Origin: Streptomyces rishiriensis
Lineage (GTDB): Bacteria; Actinomycetota; Actinomycetes; Streptomycetales; Streptomycetaceae
Length of the DNA stretch: 64,000 nucleotides
NCBI RefSeq assembly: GCF_003112535.1
Contig: NZ_BEWA01000030.1
Location: 113,890-177,889, forward strand
Direction of reading: 5' to 3'
Numbering within the stretch: the stretch's first letter is position 1; every line of letters begins with the position of its first letter. The notes under the pieces were generated by a model that worked only from the letters and a program-made list of their open reading frames with translations, made no database searches and was not told the origin of the DNA. Shown here one piece after another: positions 1 to 8,689 of this stretch. The position numbers were made by a program, and so were the translations under genes.

Positions 1-2187
1 GCGTCGATCTACGACGCCCTGGTGCGGATGGCCCAGCCCTTTTCCATGCGGCTCCCGCTGGTCGACGGCCACGGCAACTTCGGCTCGCTGGGCAACGACG
101 ACCCGCCGGCCGCCATGCGGTACACCGAATGCCGCCAGGCCGCGGCGACGAGCCTGATGACGGAGTCGATCGACGAGGACACCGTCGACTTCGCGCCCAA
201 CTACGACGGCCAGGAGCAGGAGCCGGTCGCGCTGCCCGCCGCCTTCCCGAACCTCCTGGTCAACGGCGCCTCCGGGATCGCGGTCGGCATGGCCACCAAC
301 ATGCCGCCGCACAACCTCGGCGAGGTCGTCGCGGCCGCCCGCCATCTGATCCGCTATCCGGGCGCGGATCTCGACGCCCTGATGAAGTTCGTCCCGGGCC
401 CCGACCTGCCCACCGGCGGCCGGATCGTCGGCCTCTCCGGCATCCGGGACGCCTACGAGAGCGGCCGCGGCACCTTCAAGATCCGCGCGACGGTGGCGGT
501 GGAGACCGTCACGGCCCGCCGCAAGGGTCTGGTCGTCACCGAACTGCCCTTCACGGTCGGACCCGAGAAGGTCATCGCCAAGATCAAGGATCTCGTCGGC
601 TCGAAGAAGATCCAGGGCATCGCCGACGTCAAGGACCTCACCGACCGCGCGCACGGCCTGCGTCTGGTCATCGAGATCAAGAACGGCTTCGTGCCGGAGG
701 CGGTCCTGGAGCAGCTGTACAAGCTGACGCCCATGGAGGAGTCCTTCGGCATCAACAACGTCGCCCTGGTCGACGGCCAGCCGCTCACGCTGGGCCTGAA
801 GGAGCTGCTGGAGGTCTACCTCGACCACCGCTTCAACGTCGTGCGCCGCCGCAGCGAGTTCCGCCGCACCAAGCGCCGCGACCGGCTGCACCTGGTGGAG
901 GGCCTGCTGACGGCGCTCGTCGACATCGACGAGGTCATCCGGCTGATCCGGTCCAGCGACAACAGCGCGCAGGCCAAGGAGAGCCTGATGGAGCGCTTCT
1001 CGCTGTCGGACATCCAGACCCAGTACATCCTGGACACCCCGCTGCGCCGGCTGACCCGGTTCGACCGCATCGAGCTGGAGGCGGAGAAGGAGCGGCTCAA
1101 CGAGGAGATCGCCGAGCTGACCCGGATCCTGGATTCGGACGCGGAGCTGCGCAAGCTGGTCTCGGCCGAACTGGCCGCGGTGGCGAAGAAGTTCGGCACC
1201 GAGCGCCGTACGGTGCTGCTGGAGTCCTCCGGCGCCACCGCCGCCGCCGTGCCCCTGCAGGTCGCCGACGACCCCTGCCGCGTGCTGCTGTCCTCCACGG
1301 GTCTGCTGGCCCGCACCGCGAACGGCGAGCCCTTCACCGAGGACTCGGAGGACGCGGACGGCCGTCGCACCAAGCACGATGTGATCGTCTCGGCCGTCCC
1401 GGCCACCGCGCGCGGGGAGATCGGCGCGGTCACCTCCTCGGGCCGTCTGCTGCGGATCAACGTCGTCGATCTGCCGCAGCTCCCCGACACCGCGTCGGTG
1501 CCGAACCTCTCGGGCGGCGCCCCGCTGGCGGAGTTCGTCTCCCTGGAGGGCGACGAGACGGTGATCTGTCTGACCACGCTCGACGAGTCGTCCCCCGGTC
1601 TGGCCATCGGCACGGAACAGGGCGTCGTCAAGCGCGTCGTGCCCGACTATCCGAGCAACAAGGGCGAACTGGAGGTCATCGGCCTCCGGGACGGCGACCG
1701 GATCGTCGGCGCCGTCGAACTGCGCACCGGCGAGGAGGACCTGGTCTTCATCACCGACGACGCGCAACTGCTGCGGTACCAGGCCGCGCAGGTGCGGCCG
1801 CAGGGCCGGCCGGCGGGCGGTATGACGGGCATCAAGCTCACCGAGGGCGCGAAGGTGATCTCGTTCACGGCCGTGGATCCCGCGGCGGACGCGGTCGTCT
1901 TCACCATCGCGGGTTCGCGCGGAACCCTGGACGACTCGGTCCAGACGACCGCCAAGCTCACCCCCTTCGACCAGTATCCGCGCAAGGGCCGGGCCACCGG
2001 CGGTGTGCGCTGCCAGCGGTTCCTGAAGGGCGAGGACTGTCTGTCCCTGGCCTGGGCGGGCCCGGTCCCGGCCAAGGCGGCACAGAAGAACGGCCTGCCG
2101 GCCGACCTCCCGGAGATCGACCCGCGCCGTGACGGCTCGGGCGTGTCGCTGCCGAAGACGGTGTCGGTGGTGGCGGGACCGGTCTAG
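1..2187 (+). CDS. parC: Topoisomerase IV subunit A (partial, 5' end outside window)
   Basis: Type IIA topoisomerase A subunit, which cuts and rejoins both DNA strands and decatenates chromosomes together with ParE. The frame is open from base 1 and begins inside the winged-helix region (ASIYDALVRMAQ), so the start lies upstream of the window. The active-site tyrosine is in AAMRYTECR (codon 121-123). The tower and coiled-coil follow, then a six-bladed C-terminal domain. The canonical GyrA box (QRRGGRG-like) is replaced by RPQGRPAGGMTGIKL, which favours ParC over GyrA. The B subunit partner lies at 17388-19508, not adjacent. The stop codon overlaps the stop of the convergent GTPase gene. Family call very secure; ParC versus GyrA is judged from the missing box and the gene order. 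Confidence 0.93.
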   Translation, partial: ASIYDALVRMAQPFSMRLPLVDGHGNFGSLGNDDPPAAMRYTECRQAAATSLMTESIDEDTVDFAPNYDGQEQEPVALPAAFPNLLVNGASGIAVGMATNMPPHNLGEVVAAARHLIRYPGADLDALMKFVPGPDLPTGGRIVGLSGIRDAYESGRGTFKIRATVAVETVTARRKGLVVTELPFTVGPEKVIAKIKDLVGSKKIQGIADVKDLTDRAHGLRLVIEIKNGFVPEAVLEQLYKLTPMEESFGINNVALVDGQPLTLGLKELLEVYLDHRFNVVRRRSEFRRTKRRDRLHLVEGLLTALVDIDEVIRLIRSSDNSAQAKESLMERFSLSDIQTQYILDTPLRRLTRFDRIELEAEKERLNEEIAELTRILDSDAELRKLVSAELAAVAKKFGTERRTVLLESSGATAAAVPLQVADDPCRVLLSSTGLLARTANGEPFTEDSEDADGRRTKHDVIVSAVPATARGEIGAVTSSGRLLRINVVDLPQLPDTASVPNLSGGAPLAEFVSLEGDETVICLTTLDESSPGLAIGTEQGVVKRVVPDYPSNKGELEVIGLRDGDRIVGAVELRTGEEDLVFITDDAQLLRYQAAQVRPQGRPAGGMTGIKLTEGAKVISFTAVDPAADAVVFTIAGSRGTLDDSVQTTAKLTPFDQYPRKGRATGGVRCQRFLKGEDCLSLAWAGPVPAKAAQKNGLPADLPEIDPRRDGSGVSLPKTVSVVAGPV

Positions 2188-3380
2188 GCCCCGGCCCCTC
2201 CGGCCTGCTGGAACGCGCCGTCCCGGGCTTCCGTGGACGGCGCGGATCCGCCGGGTTCCGCGGACGGTTCGAATCCGCCGGGTTCGTCGGGCTCCCCGAG
2301 GTCCTCGGGATCATCCGGGTCCTCAGGGTCCGCGGGGCCCTCGAGGCCCTCGGGGTCCTGTACGAAGCGCAGGACGCCCCACATGTCGTGTTCGCCGGCG
2401 GGTGGGGCGTCACTCACGCAGGCCTCCAGCGCCCCGCCGAGGGCGGCGGCGTCGATGCCGGAGCCGATCAGGACGAGCTCGGTGCGGCGGGAGTCGCCGG
2501 CCGGCCAGGGCTCCGGGCGGAAGCGGAGGAAGCGTCCGACGGCGTGCACGGCGTACCGGTTGGCCGGATCGTGCGGGCCGAAGTCGACATACCCCTTGAT
2601 CCGGTACAGCCCGTCCGGCCGGCTGTCCAGGAACTCCATCAGCCGACGTGGGCCCAAGGGCACGTCGGAGGTGAAGGAGAGGCTGTCGTAGGCGGTGTGG
2701 AGATGGTCGGCGTGATCGTCCGCTCCGCGCTCGTGCAGGTCGTCGAAGGTGAGCTGCCCGACGCGCTCCTCACTCGGCCTGCAGTCGAAGAGGAACTCGG
2801 GATCGATGCGTCCGTACGTGGCCGGGACGACGGCGGCGCGGTCGGTCAGCGAGCGGACCAGCCCGAGGACCCGGCCGGCGTCGGGCGCGCGGTCGAGCTT
2901 GTTCACCACGACCAGGTCGGCCAGGGCGAGGTGACGGTCGATCTCCGGGTGCTTCACCCGGGTGCCGTCGAACTCGGCCGCGTCGACGACCTCGACGAGT
3001 CCGCCGTACACGATCCGAGGGTGCTCGCAGGCCAGCACCATCCGCACGAGTTCCTGCGGTTCGGCGAGGCCGCTGGCCTCGATCACGACGACGTCGACGC
3101 CCGCCGCCGGACGGACGAGCCGTTCGAGGTAGACGTCCAGCTCACTGGTGTCGACGGCGCAGCACAGACAGCCGTTGCCGAGGGAGACCGTGGAGTCGCC
3201 GAGCGCGCCGGCCACGGCCATGGCGTCGATCTCGATGGCGCCGAAGTCGTTGACGATCGCCCCGATACGGCTGCCTCCGCTGCGGTGCAGGAGATGGTTG
3301 AGCAAGGTCGTCTTGCCGGAGCCGAGGAATCCGGCGAGCACGACGACCGGGATCTGCTGCGGACTGCGGCTGTGTGACAC
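2184..3380 (-). CDS. COG0523/CobW-family GTPase (metal chaperone-like)
   Basis: G3E P-loop GTPase of about 398 residues. The GTG start at 3380 was chosen because AGAGG lies 7 bases upstream and the P-loop begins near residue 17 (Walker A GFLGSGKT, 17-24). The COG0523 metal motif CLCC is at residues 71-74, and an NKLD guanine-specificity motif follows. A CobW C-terminal domain lies before a tail of about 60 residues rich in Pro, Asp, Glu and Gly that looks disordered. Family members deliver or sense zinc, cobalt or other metals; the substrate cannot be read here, and no Zur-like box was noticed upstream. Convergent with parC, sharing the bases CTAG at the two stop codons with no hairpin between them. 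Confidence 0.85.
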   Translation of the reverse strand: MSHSRSPQQIPVVVLAGFLGSGKTTLLNHLLHRSGGSRIGAIVNDFGAIEIDAMAVAGALGDSTVSLGNGCLCCAVDTSELDVYLERLVRPAAGVDVVVIEASGLAEPQELVRMVLACEHPRIVYGGLVEVVDAAEFDGTRVKHPEIDRHLALADLVVVNKLDRAPDAGRVLGLVRSLTDRAAVVPATYGRIDPEFLFDCRPSEERVGQLTFDDLHERGADDHADHLHTAYDSLSFTSDVPLGPRRLMEFLDSRPDGLYRIKGYVDFGPHDPANRYAVHAVGRFLRFRPEPWPAGDSRRTELVLIGSGIDAAALGGALEACVSDAPPAGEHDMWGVLRFVQDPEGLEGPADPEDPDDPEDLGEPDEPGGFEPSAEPGGSAPSTEARDGAFQQAGGAGA

Positions 3381-3565
3381 GTACGACCTCTCTTGCGCCT
3401 GCGCGTGCGCCGGTTCGCGGCCCGGCGCACCCACGAGGATGGACTGCGGCCCAGAATACGAGCCGCGGAGGAACCCCACGAAGTGCACGTCCGCCGTGCG
3501 CCGTCGGCCCCGCATCCCCGCACCGGGACGCGCGGCAGCCAGGCACGACCCACGCTCGAACACCG

Positions 3566-3606
3566 TTGTCCACAGGCACGGAATCCACACCTGCGCTTGT
3601 GGATAC
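3566..3606. promoter_or_regulatory. Inverted pair of DnaA-box-like sites
   Basis: TTGTCCACA (3566-3574, plus strand) matches the streptomycete DnaA-box consensus. TGTGGATAC (3598-3606) is an 8/9 match to TTATCCACA on the opposite strand. The two are 32 bp apart, close to three helical turns. They sit just upstream of the HTH-citrate synthase start, so an operator for that gene's own HTH domain is an equally good reading. Confidence 0.35.
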
Positions 3607-3616
3607 CGTGATCCCC

Positions 3617-4867
3617 ATGCGCGATCAGGAACCCGGCCACGGCCACCCCGAACGACGGCTGAGCACCAGGGAGGCCGCCGATCTGCTCGGGGTGAAACCC
3701 GACACCGTGTACGCGTACGTCAGCCGCGGCCGGCTGAGCAGCAGGCGCACGCCCGGCGGCCGGGGCAGCACCTTCGACGCCCGGGAGGTCGAGGCTCTCG
3801 CGCGGCGCACCAGGCGCGAGGGGGGCCCGGGTCCGGGGGCGGAGCCGTCCGTGCGCACGCATCTCACGCTCATCGACGCGGACCGCTACTACTTCCGGGG
3901 CGTCGACGCGGTCGACCTGGCCGCCCGGCACTCCTACGAGGAGGTCGCGGAGTGGCTGTGGACGGGACGGCTGCACGCCGGGGCCGCCTTCACCGCGCCC
4001 GAGGCGTCGGTGGAGGCCGCCCGCCGGGTCGTGGACGCGCTGCCCGAACACACAGGTCCCACCGACCGGTTGCGGGTGGCGGCCGTCGCCGCCGCGGCCG
4101 CGGACCCGCTGCGTTTCGACCTGTCCGAGGAAGCTGTGCTCGCCACCGCGCGCGTGCTGATCCCCACTCTGGTCGCCGCCCTGCGTCCGAAGCGACTCAC
4201 CCACCGCGACGGGGGCTCACTCGCCGGCCGTCTGTGGGGGCGGCTCAGCGGGCGGCCTGCCGGCGAGGCGCAGCTGCGCGTTCTCGACATGGCTCTCGGT
4301 CTGCTCGCCGACCATGATCTCGCCGCCTCGACGCTCGCGGTGCGCGTCGCCGCCTCGGCTCGCGCGCACCCCTACGCGGCCGTGTCCGCCGGCCTCGGCG
4401 TGATCGAGGGACCGCTGCACGGCGCGGCCGGTGGGCTCGCCCACCGCATGCTGCTCGACGTGCTGGACCTCGGCAGCGCCGGGCCCGTGATCGCGCAGGA
4501 GCTGCGGGCCGGACGTCGCGTCCCCGGCCTCGGTCACCGGCTCTACCCCGGCGAGGACCCGCGCGCGCGAGCCCTGTTCGCCCTCCTGGAGGAGATTCCG
4601 GAGGCCGCGCCCGCCCTCGCCGCTGCCCGGGACGTCGTGGCCACCACCGCCCGCCACGCGCCGCTGCACGCCAACGTGGACCTGGCGCTCGCCGTCCTCA
4701 CCGCGTCGAGCGGCATGGAGGCCTCGGCCGCTGAGACGATCTTCGCCGTCGCCCGTACGGCGGGCTGGATCGCCCACGCCCTGGAGGAGTACGGCGAACG
4801 CCCCCTGAGGATGCGCCCGAGCGGACACTACGTGGGCCCGAGGCCGCCCCAACCGCTGCCCGGGTGA
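3617..4867 (+). CDS. Citrate synthase-like enzyme with N-terminal HTH domain
   Basis: Condenses acetyl-CoA with oxaloacetate or another 2-oxoacid, or acts as a related acyl-CoA enzyme. Residues about 9-55 form an excisionase/MerR-like helix-turn-helix (LSTREAADLLGVKPDTVYAY); the rest is a citrate synthase fold. All three catalytic positions are present: His268 in GPLHG, His307 in GHRLY and Asp355 in NVDLAL. The C-terminus ends with the usual RPSGHYVGP. ATG 3617 is taken as start; GTG 3608 in the same frame is possible. The total of 416 residues is typical for an actinobacterial paralogue. The HTH suggests either DNA binding or a structural N-domain. Exact substrate unknown. Confidence 0.85.
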   Translation: MRDQEPGHGHPERRLSTREAADLLGVKPDTVYAYVSRGRLSSRRTPGGRGSTFDAREVEALARRTRREGGPGPGAEPSVRTHLTLIDADRYYFRGVDAVDLAARHSYEEVAEWLWTGRLHAGAAFTAPEASVEAARRVVDALPEHTGPTDRLRVAAVAAAAADPLRFDLSEEAVLATARVLIPTLVAALRPKRLTHRDGGSLAGRLWGRLSGRPAGEAQLRVLDMALGLLADHDLAASTLAVRVAASARAHPYAAVSAGLGVIEGPLHGAAGGLAHRMLLDVLDLGSAGPVIAQELRAGRRVPGLGHRLYPGEDPRARALFALLEEIPEAAPALAAARDVVATTARHAPLHANVDLALAVLTASSGMEASAAETIFAVARTAGWIAHALEEYGERPLRMRPSGHYVGPRPPQPLPG

Positions 4868-5052
4868 GGGGCCGGCCGTCCGGGGCGAGACGGGCACGAC
4901 GGCGAGCCGTCCCGGGCGCGACGGGCACGCCGACCAGGCGACCGAGTGCAGCCGCGAAGGACGGCGAGCCGGATCCCGGCGGACGCTCCGCCACGGCCCG
5001 CCGTTTCGTCTGCCGGATCCGGAAGGCCGGTCGTCCCGGTCGTCACGTCCCG

Positions 5053-5088
5053 GGGGGCTACGCGTCGCGCAGGCGAGGCGTAGCCCCC
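5053..5088 (+). terminator. Stem-loop terminator after the citrate synthase-like gene
   Basis: An 11-bp perfect stem (GGGGGCTACGC at 5053-5063, complement at 5078-5088) with a 14-base loop lies 185 bases after the stop. There is no T-tract, as is usual in this genus. Confidence 0.6.
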
Positions 5089-5097
5089 GCAACCGCA

Positions 5098-5121
5098 CGC
5101 GCGGGTGCGCGCACCCGCGCG
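5098..5121. repeat. 24-bp perfect palindrome
   Basis: Two 12-base arms (CGCGCGGGTGCG and its complement) meet with no spacer. The element lies between the terminator stem and the iron box. Its function is unknown: it could be a second terminator, a cruciform or an operator. Confidence 0.55.
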
Positions 5122-5173
5122 GCCGCGGCAGACGGCGGCCGTCCGACCGGGCCGTAGGCCGTTCCGAGCCGAG

Positions 5174-5192
5174 TCAGGTTAGGCTCACCTCT
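5174..5192 (+). promoter_or_regulatory. DmdR1/IdeR-type iron box overlapping a -10
   Basis: TCAGGTTAGGCTCACCTCT matches 16 of 19 bases of the actinobacterial iron-box consensus TTAGGTTAGGCTCACCTAA. It contains TAGGCT (5180-5185), a good -10 hexamer, and ends on the base before the GTG start codon. Iron-loaded DmdR1/IdeR would therefore block RNA polymerase, and the transcript is probably leaderless. Confidence 0.85.
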
Positions 5193-6134
5193 GTGAGTAC
5201 GTGCGCGACCGTCTCGCGGGACCTCGACGAGCCCCTCTCCGGAACCGCGGCCACGGCAACCACCTGGCTGCTCCTGGAGCAGCCCGGCCCCTGGGGCGCC
5301 AGAGCGCTGGTCTCCAGCCACCTGGATCCCTCCCTGGGCCGCGCCTTGGAAGCGGCCGCGCACGGCACCGGGGTGCGTGTCGCGCTCATCCGGCGTCCCG
5401 GCCGCCACGCGGACTTCGGCGGTCCGGCGCTCCGGCAGGTGTACGCGGCCCACACCGTCCCCGGCCGGGTGTGGCTGCACGGCGCCACGACCCACGATCC
5501 GCACCGGCTGCTGGACCTCGACTTCGCCGCGCTCGGCCGGGGCGAGCACCGCACCTTCGACGACGCGCTGCGGGGCGGACCCCACACGGGCGACCCGCTC
5601 GCCCTCGTCTGCACGAACGGCAGACGCGACCGCTGCTGCGCGCTCCTCGGCCGTCCGCTGGCCGCGCAGCTGGCCGCCTCCGGGGTAGGGGGCGCCTGGG
5701 AGGTCACCCATCTGGGAGGCCACCGCTTCTCCCCCACCGTGCTCGTCCTGCCGCACGGATACGCGTACGGCCGCGTCGGGGCCCACACCGTCGAGGACGT
5801 CCTGCACGGTGTCCAGGAGGGCCGGATCGTCCTGCAGGGCTGTCGGGGGAGCTCCGCCTGGGAGCGGCCCGGCCAGGCGGCGGAGCTGGCGGTGCGCGCG
5901 GCGACCGGCGAGGACGCGGCGGAGGCGCTGAGCGTCGTGCGGACCGCCGGGGGCGCGCCTCGCTGGGAGGTGACCGTCGCGCACAGGGACGGACGCCACT
6001 GGGAGGTGGCGGTGGACCAGAGCGCTTCGTCGCCGCCCCGGCCGGAGAGCTGTGGAACGTCGGTCCTCGGAGCGCCCGCGCGGATGGATGTCGTGGCCGT
6101 GCGGGAGCTGACGGGCGCGGCGTCGACGGGATGA
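5193..6134 (+). CDS. Sucrase/ferredoxin-like protein, probable iron-regulated reductase
   Basis: 313-residue member of the Suc_Fer-like family (thioredoxin-like ferredoxin fold). The cluster motif is visible as CTNGRRDRCC in the middle, followed by HLGGHRFSPTVLVLPHG, which is diagnostic of the family; a further Cys lies near the C-terminus (CGTSVLG). Family knowledge says these proteins carry a [2Fe-2S] cluster. The iron box abutting the GTG start implies expression under iron starvation, which makes a role in reductive release of iron from siderophores a reasonable inference, not a demonstrated one. It appears monocistronic and probably leaderless. No signal peptide, so cytoplasmic. Confidence 0.8.
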   Translation: MSTCATVSRDLDEPLSGTAATATTWLLLEQPGPWGARALVSSHLDPSLGRALEAAAHGTGVRVALIRRPGRHADFGGPALRQVYAAHTVPGRVWLHGATTHDPHRLLDLDFAALGRGEHRTFDDALRGGPHTGDPLALVCTNGRRDRCCALLGRPLAAQLAASGVGGAWEVTHLGGHRFSPTVLVLPHGYAYGRVGAHTVEDVLHGVQEGRIVLQGCRGSSAWERPGQAAELAVRAATGEDAAEALSVVRTAGGAPRWEVTVAHRDGRHWEVAVDQSASSPPRPESCGTSVLGAPARMDVVAVRELTGAASTG

Positions 6135-6224
6135 GCGCCCTCTGAGCAGGGGTGTCCCGGTGCGCGGCCGCGTCGTCCCGGCGGACGTGCCGCGCTCCGT
6201 GCCGGTGCAGCCGAACCGTTTCCC

Positions 6225-6239
6225 CTTGAGCGAGTCAAG
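6225..6239. promoter_or_regulatory. Short dyad upstream of the sensor kinase
   Basis: CTTGA-GCGAG-TCAAG lies about 57 bases before the kinase start. It could be a regulator site for the kinase-regulator operon. Five-base arms are weak evidence. Confidence 0.25.
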
Positions 6240-6296
6240 AGATCCACACCACCCGCCCCTACGGTTGCGCGGCACCGTCCACGTACCGTCTTGGGT

Positions 6297-7997
6297 ATGA
6301 GCCCCACTCCCCCCGCTCGTCGCCTGCGCCTCGGAATGCCGCGGCGCATGTTCTCGCAGCTCCTGCTCATGCAGCTGGCGATCGCCGCGGGAGTCGTGGT
6401 GCTCGCCACCGGACTGTTCCTCGCCCCGCTCAGCAACCAGCTGGACGACCAGGCGATGCGCCGCGCGCTGGCCATCGCGCAGACGACCGCGGCGGTCCCG
6501 CAGATCGCCGAGGACCTCCAGCGTTCGCGGCCGACGGTCGGCGGGCCGGTGCAGCGGGAGGCCGAGCGGATCCGCAAGGCCAGCGGCGCCGAGTACGTCG
6601 TCGTGATGGACCTGAACGGCATCCGCTGGTCGCACAAGGACCCCGCCCAGGTCGGCGGCCATGTCTCGACGGACCCGCGTCAGCCCCTGAGCGGCCGGGA
6701 CGTCATGGAGATCGACAGCGGCACCCTGGGCCGCTCGGCACGCGGCAAGGTGCCGCTGCGCGACGACCGGGGCAGGATCGTCGGCGCGGTCTCGGTCGGT
6801 ATCGAGTACGACAGTGTGCGCGCCCGTCTCATCCACGCGATCCCGGGACTGTTCGCCTATGCCGGAGGCGCGCTCGCCGTGGGTGCGCTGGCCGCCTGGA
6901 TCATCTCCCGGCGGGTTCAGCGGCAGACCCGTGACCTGGCCTTCTCGGACATCTCCGCCCTGCTCGCCGAGCGCGAGGCGATGCTGCACGGCATCCGGGA
7001 GGGCGTCGTCGCCCTGGACCGGGCCGGCCGCGTCCGCCTGCTCAACGACGAGGCGCAGCGCCTCCTGGGCATCGGCGACGAGGCCGTGGGCGGGCTGCCC
7101 GACGAGGTGCTCGGCGAAGGGCGCACGGCCGACGTGCTGGCCGGCCGGGTGACCGGCACGGATCTGATCGCCGTCCGGGGCCAGCGCGTCCTGGTCGTCA
7201 ACCGCATGCCCACCGACGACGGGGGCGCCGTGGCCACGCTGCGCGACCGCACCGAGCTGGAGCAGCTCGGCCGGGAACTCGACTCGACGCACGGTCTCAT
7301 CGACGCGCTGCGGGCCCAGGACCACGAGCACGCCAACCGTATGCACACGTTGCTGGGCCTGCTGGAACTGGAGATGTACGACGACGCCGTGGAGTTCGTC
7401 GGCGAGGTGGTCGGCGATCACCGGGCCACCGCGGAGCAGGTGACCGAGAAGATCGGGGATCCCCTGCTCGCCGCCCTGCTCGTGGGCAAGGCGACCGTCG
7501 CGGCCGAGCGGGGCGTCGCCCTGTGGGTCTCCGACCGGACCCGGCTGCCCGACCGGCTGGTCGACCCGCGCGGACTGGTCACCGTCGTCGGCAACCTCGT
7601 GGACAACGCGCTCGACGCCGTCGCGGGCAAGCCGCACGCGCGCGTGGAGGTCGAACTGCGCACCGAGGGCCGTACGGCCGTGCTGCGGGTGCGGGACACC
7701 GGCCCCGGCATCCCCGCCGAGCAGCATGAGTTGATCTTCACGGAGGGCTGGTCCACGAAGAAACCGCCGGCGCACGGCAAACGCGGGATCGGACTCTCCC
7801 TGGTGCACAGGCTCGCCGAGCGACAGGGCGGCAGTGCGACGGTGGGCGAAGCGGCCGGCGGGGGCGCCGAGTTCACCGTCGTCCTGCCGGAGGCGCTGAC
7901 CGAGCCCGGCCCCCAGCCGGGTCCGCCCGGTCCGCGGCCCGGCTCGGAACGCGCCATGGCCGCACCGGCGACGGGCGCCGCCGAGGAGGGGCCGTGA
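6297..7997 (+). CDS. Sensor histidine kinase, CitA/DcuS family
   Basis: Membrane sensor of about 566 residues. TM1 is at about 21-44, followed by an extracytoplasmic sensor domain of about 135 residues, TM2 (GLFAYAGGALAVGALAAWII) at about 183-206, a PAS domain, and a kinase core. The phospho-acceptor region is RAQDHEHANRMHTLLGLLEL, the DcuS/CitA-type H-box with His near residue 342. N-box NLVDNALDA and G-boxes DTGPGIP and GKRGIGLSLV are intact. Relatives sense C4-dicarboxylates or citrate; the ligand here is unknown. ATG 6297 is preferred to an in-frame TTG at 6291. The stop overlaps the start of the regulator, so the pair is translationally coupled. Confidence 0.88.
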   Translation: MSPTPPARRLRLGMPRRMFSQLLLMQLAIAAGVVVLATGLFLAPLSNQLDDQAMRRALAIAQTTAAVPQIAEDLQRSRPTVGGPVQREAERIRKASGAEYVVVMDLNGIRWSHKDPAQVGGHVSTDPRQPLSGRDVMEIDSGTLGRSARGKVPLRDDRGRIVGAVSVGIEYDSVRARLIHAIPGLFAYAGGALAVGALAAWIISRRVQRQTRDLAFSDISALLAEREAMLHGIREGVVALDRAGRVRLLNDEAQRLLGIGDEAVGGLPDEVLGEGRTADVLAGRVTGTDLIAVRGQRVLVVNRMPTDDGGAVATLRDRTELEQLGRELDSTHGLIDALRAQDHEHANRMHTLLGLLELEMYDDAVEFVGEVVGDHRATAEQVTEKIGDPLLAALLVGKATVAAERGVALWVSDRTRLPDRLVDPRGLVTVVGNLVDNALDAVAGKPHARVEVELRTEGRTAVLRVRDTGPGIPAEQHELIFTEGWSTKKPPAHGKRGIGLSLVHRLAERQGGSATVGEAAGGGAEFTVVLPEALTEPGPQPGPPGPRPGSERAMAAPATGAAEEGP

Positions 7998-8677
7998 TGA
8001 TCGAGGTCCTGGTCGTGGACGACGACACCCGGGTCGCCCGCGTCAACGCCGCCTATGTCGGGAAGGTGCCCGGGTTCCATGTCGTGGGCGAGGCCCACAG
8101 CGCGGCCGAAGCGCTGCTCCGGCTGGAGACGCTGCCCCGCGTGGACCTCGTCCTGCTGGACCACTACCTGCCCGACGAGACGGGTCTGGCGGTCGTCCAG
8201 GAGATGCGCCGGCGCGGCCACCAGACCGACGTGATCATGGTGACTGCCGCGCGGGACGTCGGGACGGTGCAGGCCGCCATGCGCCAGGGCGCGCTGCAGT
8301 ATCTGGTGAAACCGTTCGCCTTCGCCGGACTACGGGCCAAGCTGGAGGCGTACGCGGATCTGCGCCGCACCCTGGACGGCGGCGGCGAGGCCGAACAGGC
8401 CGATGTCGACCGGATCTTCGGCGCCCTGTCCGCCCCTTCGGAGCCCGGCCTGCCCAAGGGGCACTCCCCCACCACCGCCGAACTCGTACGCCAGTCGCTG
8501 ATGAGCGCCGAAGGGCCCCTGTCGGCCCAGGAGATCGCCGACCGGACGGGGGTGAGCCGGCAGACCGCCCAGCGCTATCTGAAGCTTCTGGAGCGCACGG
8601 GAAGGGCCCGTCTGACCCTGAAGTACGGCGACGCGGGCCGCCCGGAACACCGTTACGTGTGGGCGACCCGCGCCTGA
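7997..8677 (+). CDS. Response regulator, CitB/DcuR family (partner of the kinase)
   Basis: 226-residue response regulator. The receiver domain has the acidic pair at Asp8-Asp10, the phospho-acceptor Asp55 in LLDHYLPD and the conserved Lys in YLVKPF. The output domain carries a winged HTH (AQEIADRTGVSRQTAQRYLKLLE). ATG 7997 is chosen: GGAGGGG lies 6 bases upstream and the start shares a base with the kinase TGA. It is closely related to the second regulator at 11706-12398 over its whole length. Convergent with the ABC operon, 12 bases apart; the ABC genes are its likely target. Confidence 0.88.
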   Translation: MIEVLVVDDDTRVARVNAAYVGKVPGFHVVGEAHSAAEALLRLETLPRVDLVLLDHYLPDETGLAVVQEMRRRGHQTDVIMVTAARDVGTVQAAMRQGALQYLVKPFAFAGLRAKLEAYADLRRTLDGGGEAEQADVDRIFGALSAPSEPGLPKGHSPTTAELVRQSLMSAEGPLSAQEIADRTGVSRQTAQRYLKLLERTGRARLTLKYGDAGRPEHRYVWATRA

Positions 8678-8689
8678 GGCGCTCGACCG

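Noticed and set aside
5058..7808. 916-codon minus-strand open frame
   Set aside because: Mirror of the sucrase/ferredoxin-like and kinase genes; no motif and no ribosome site.
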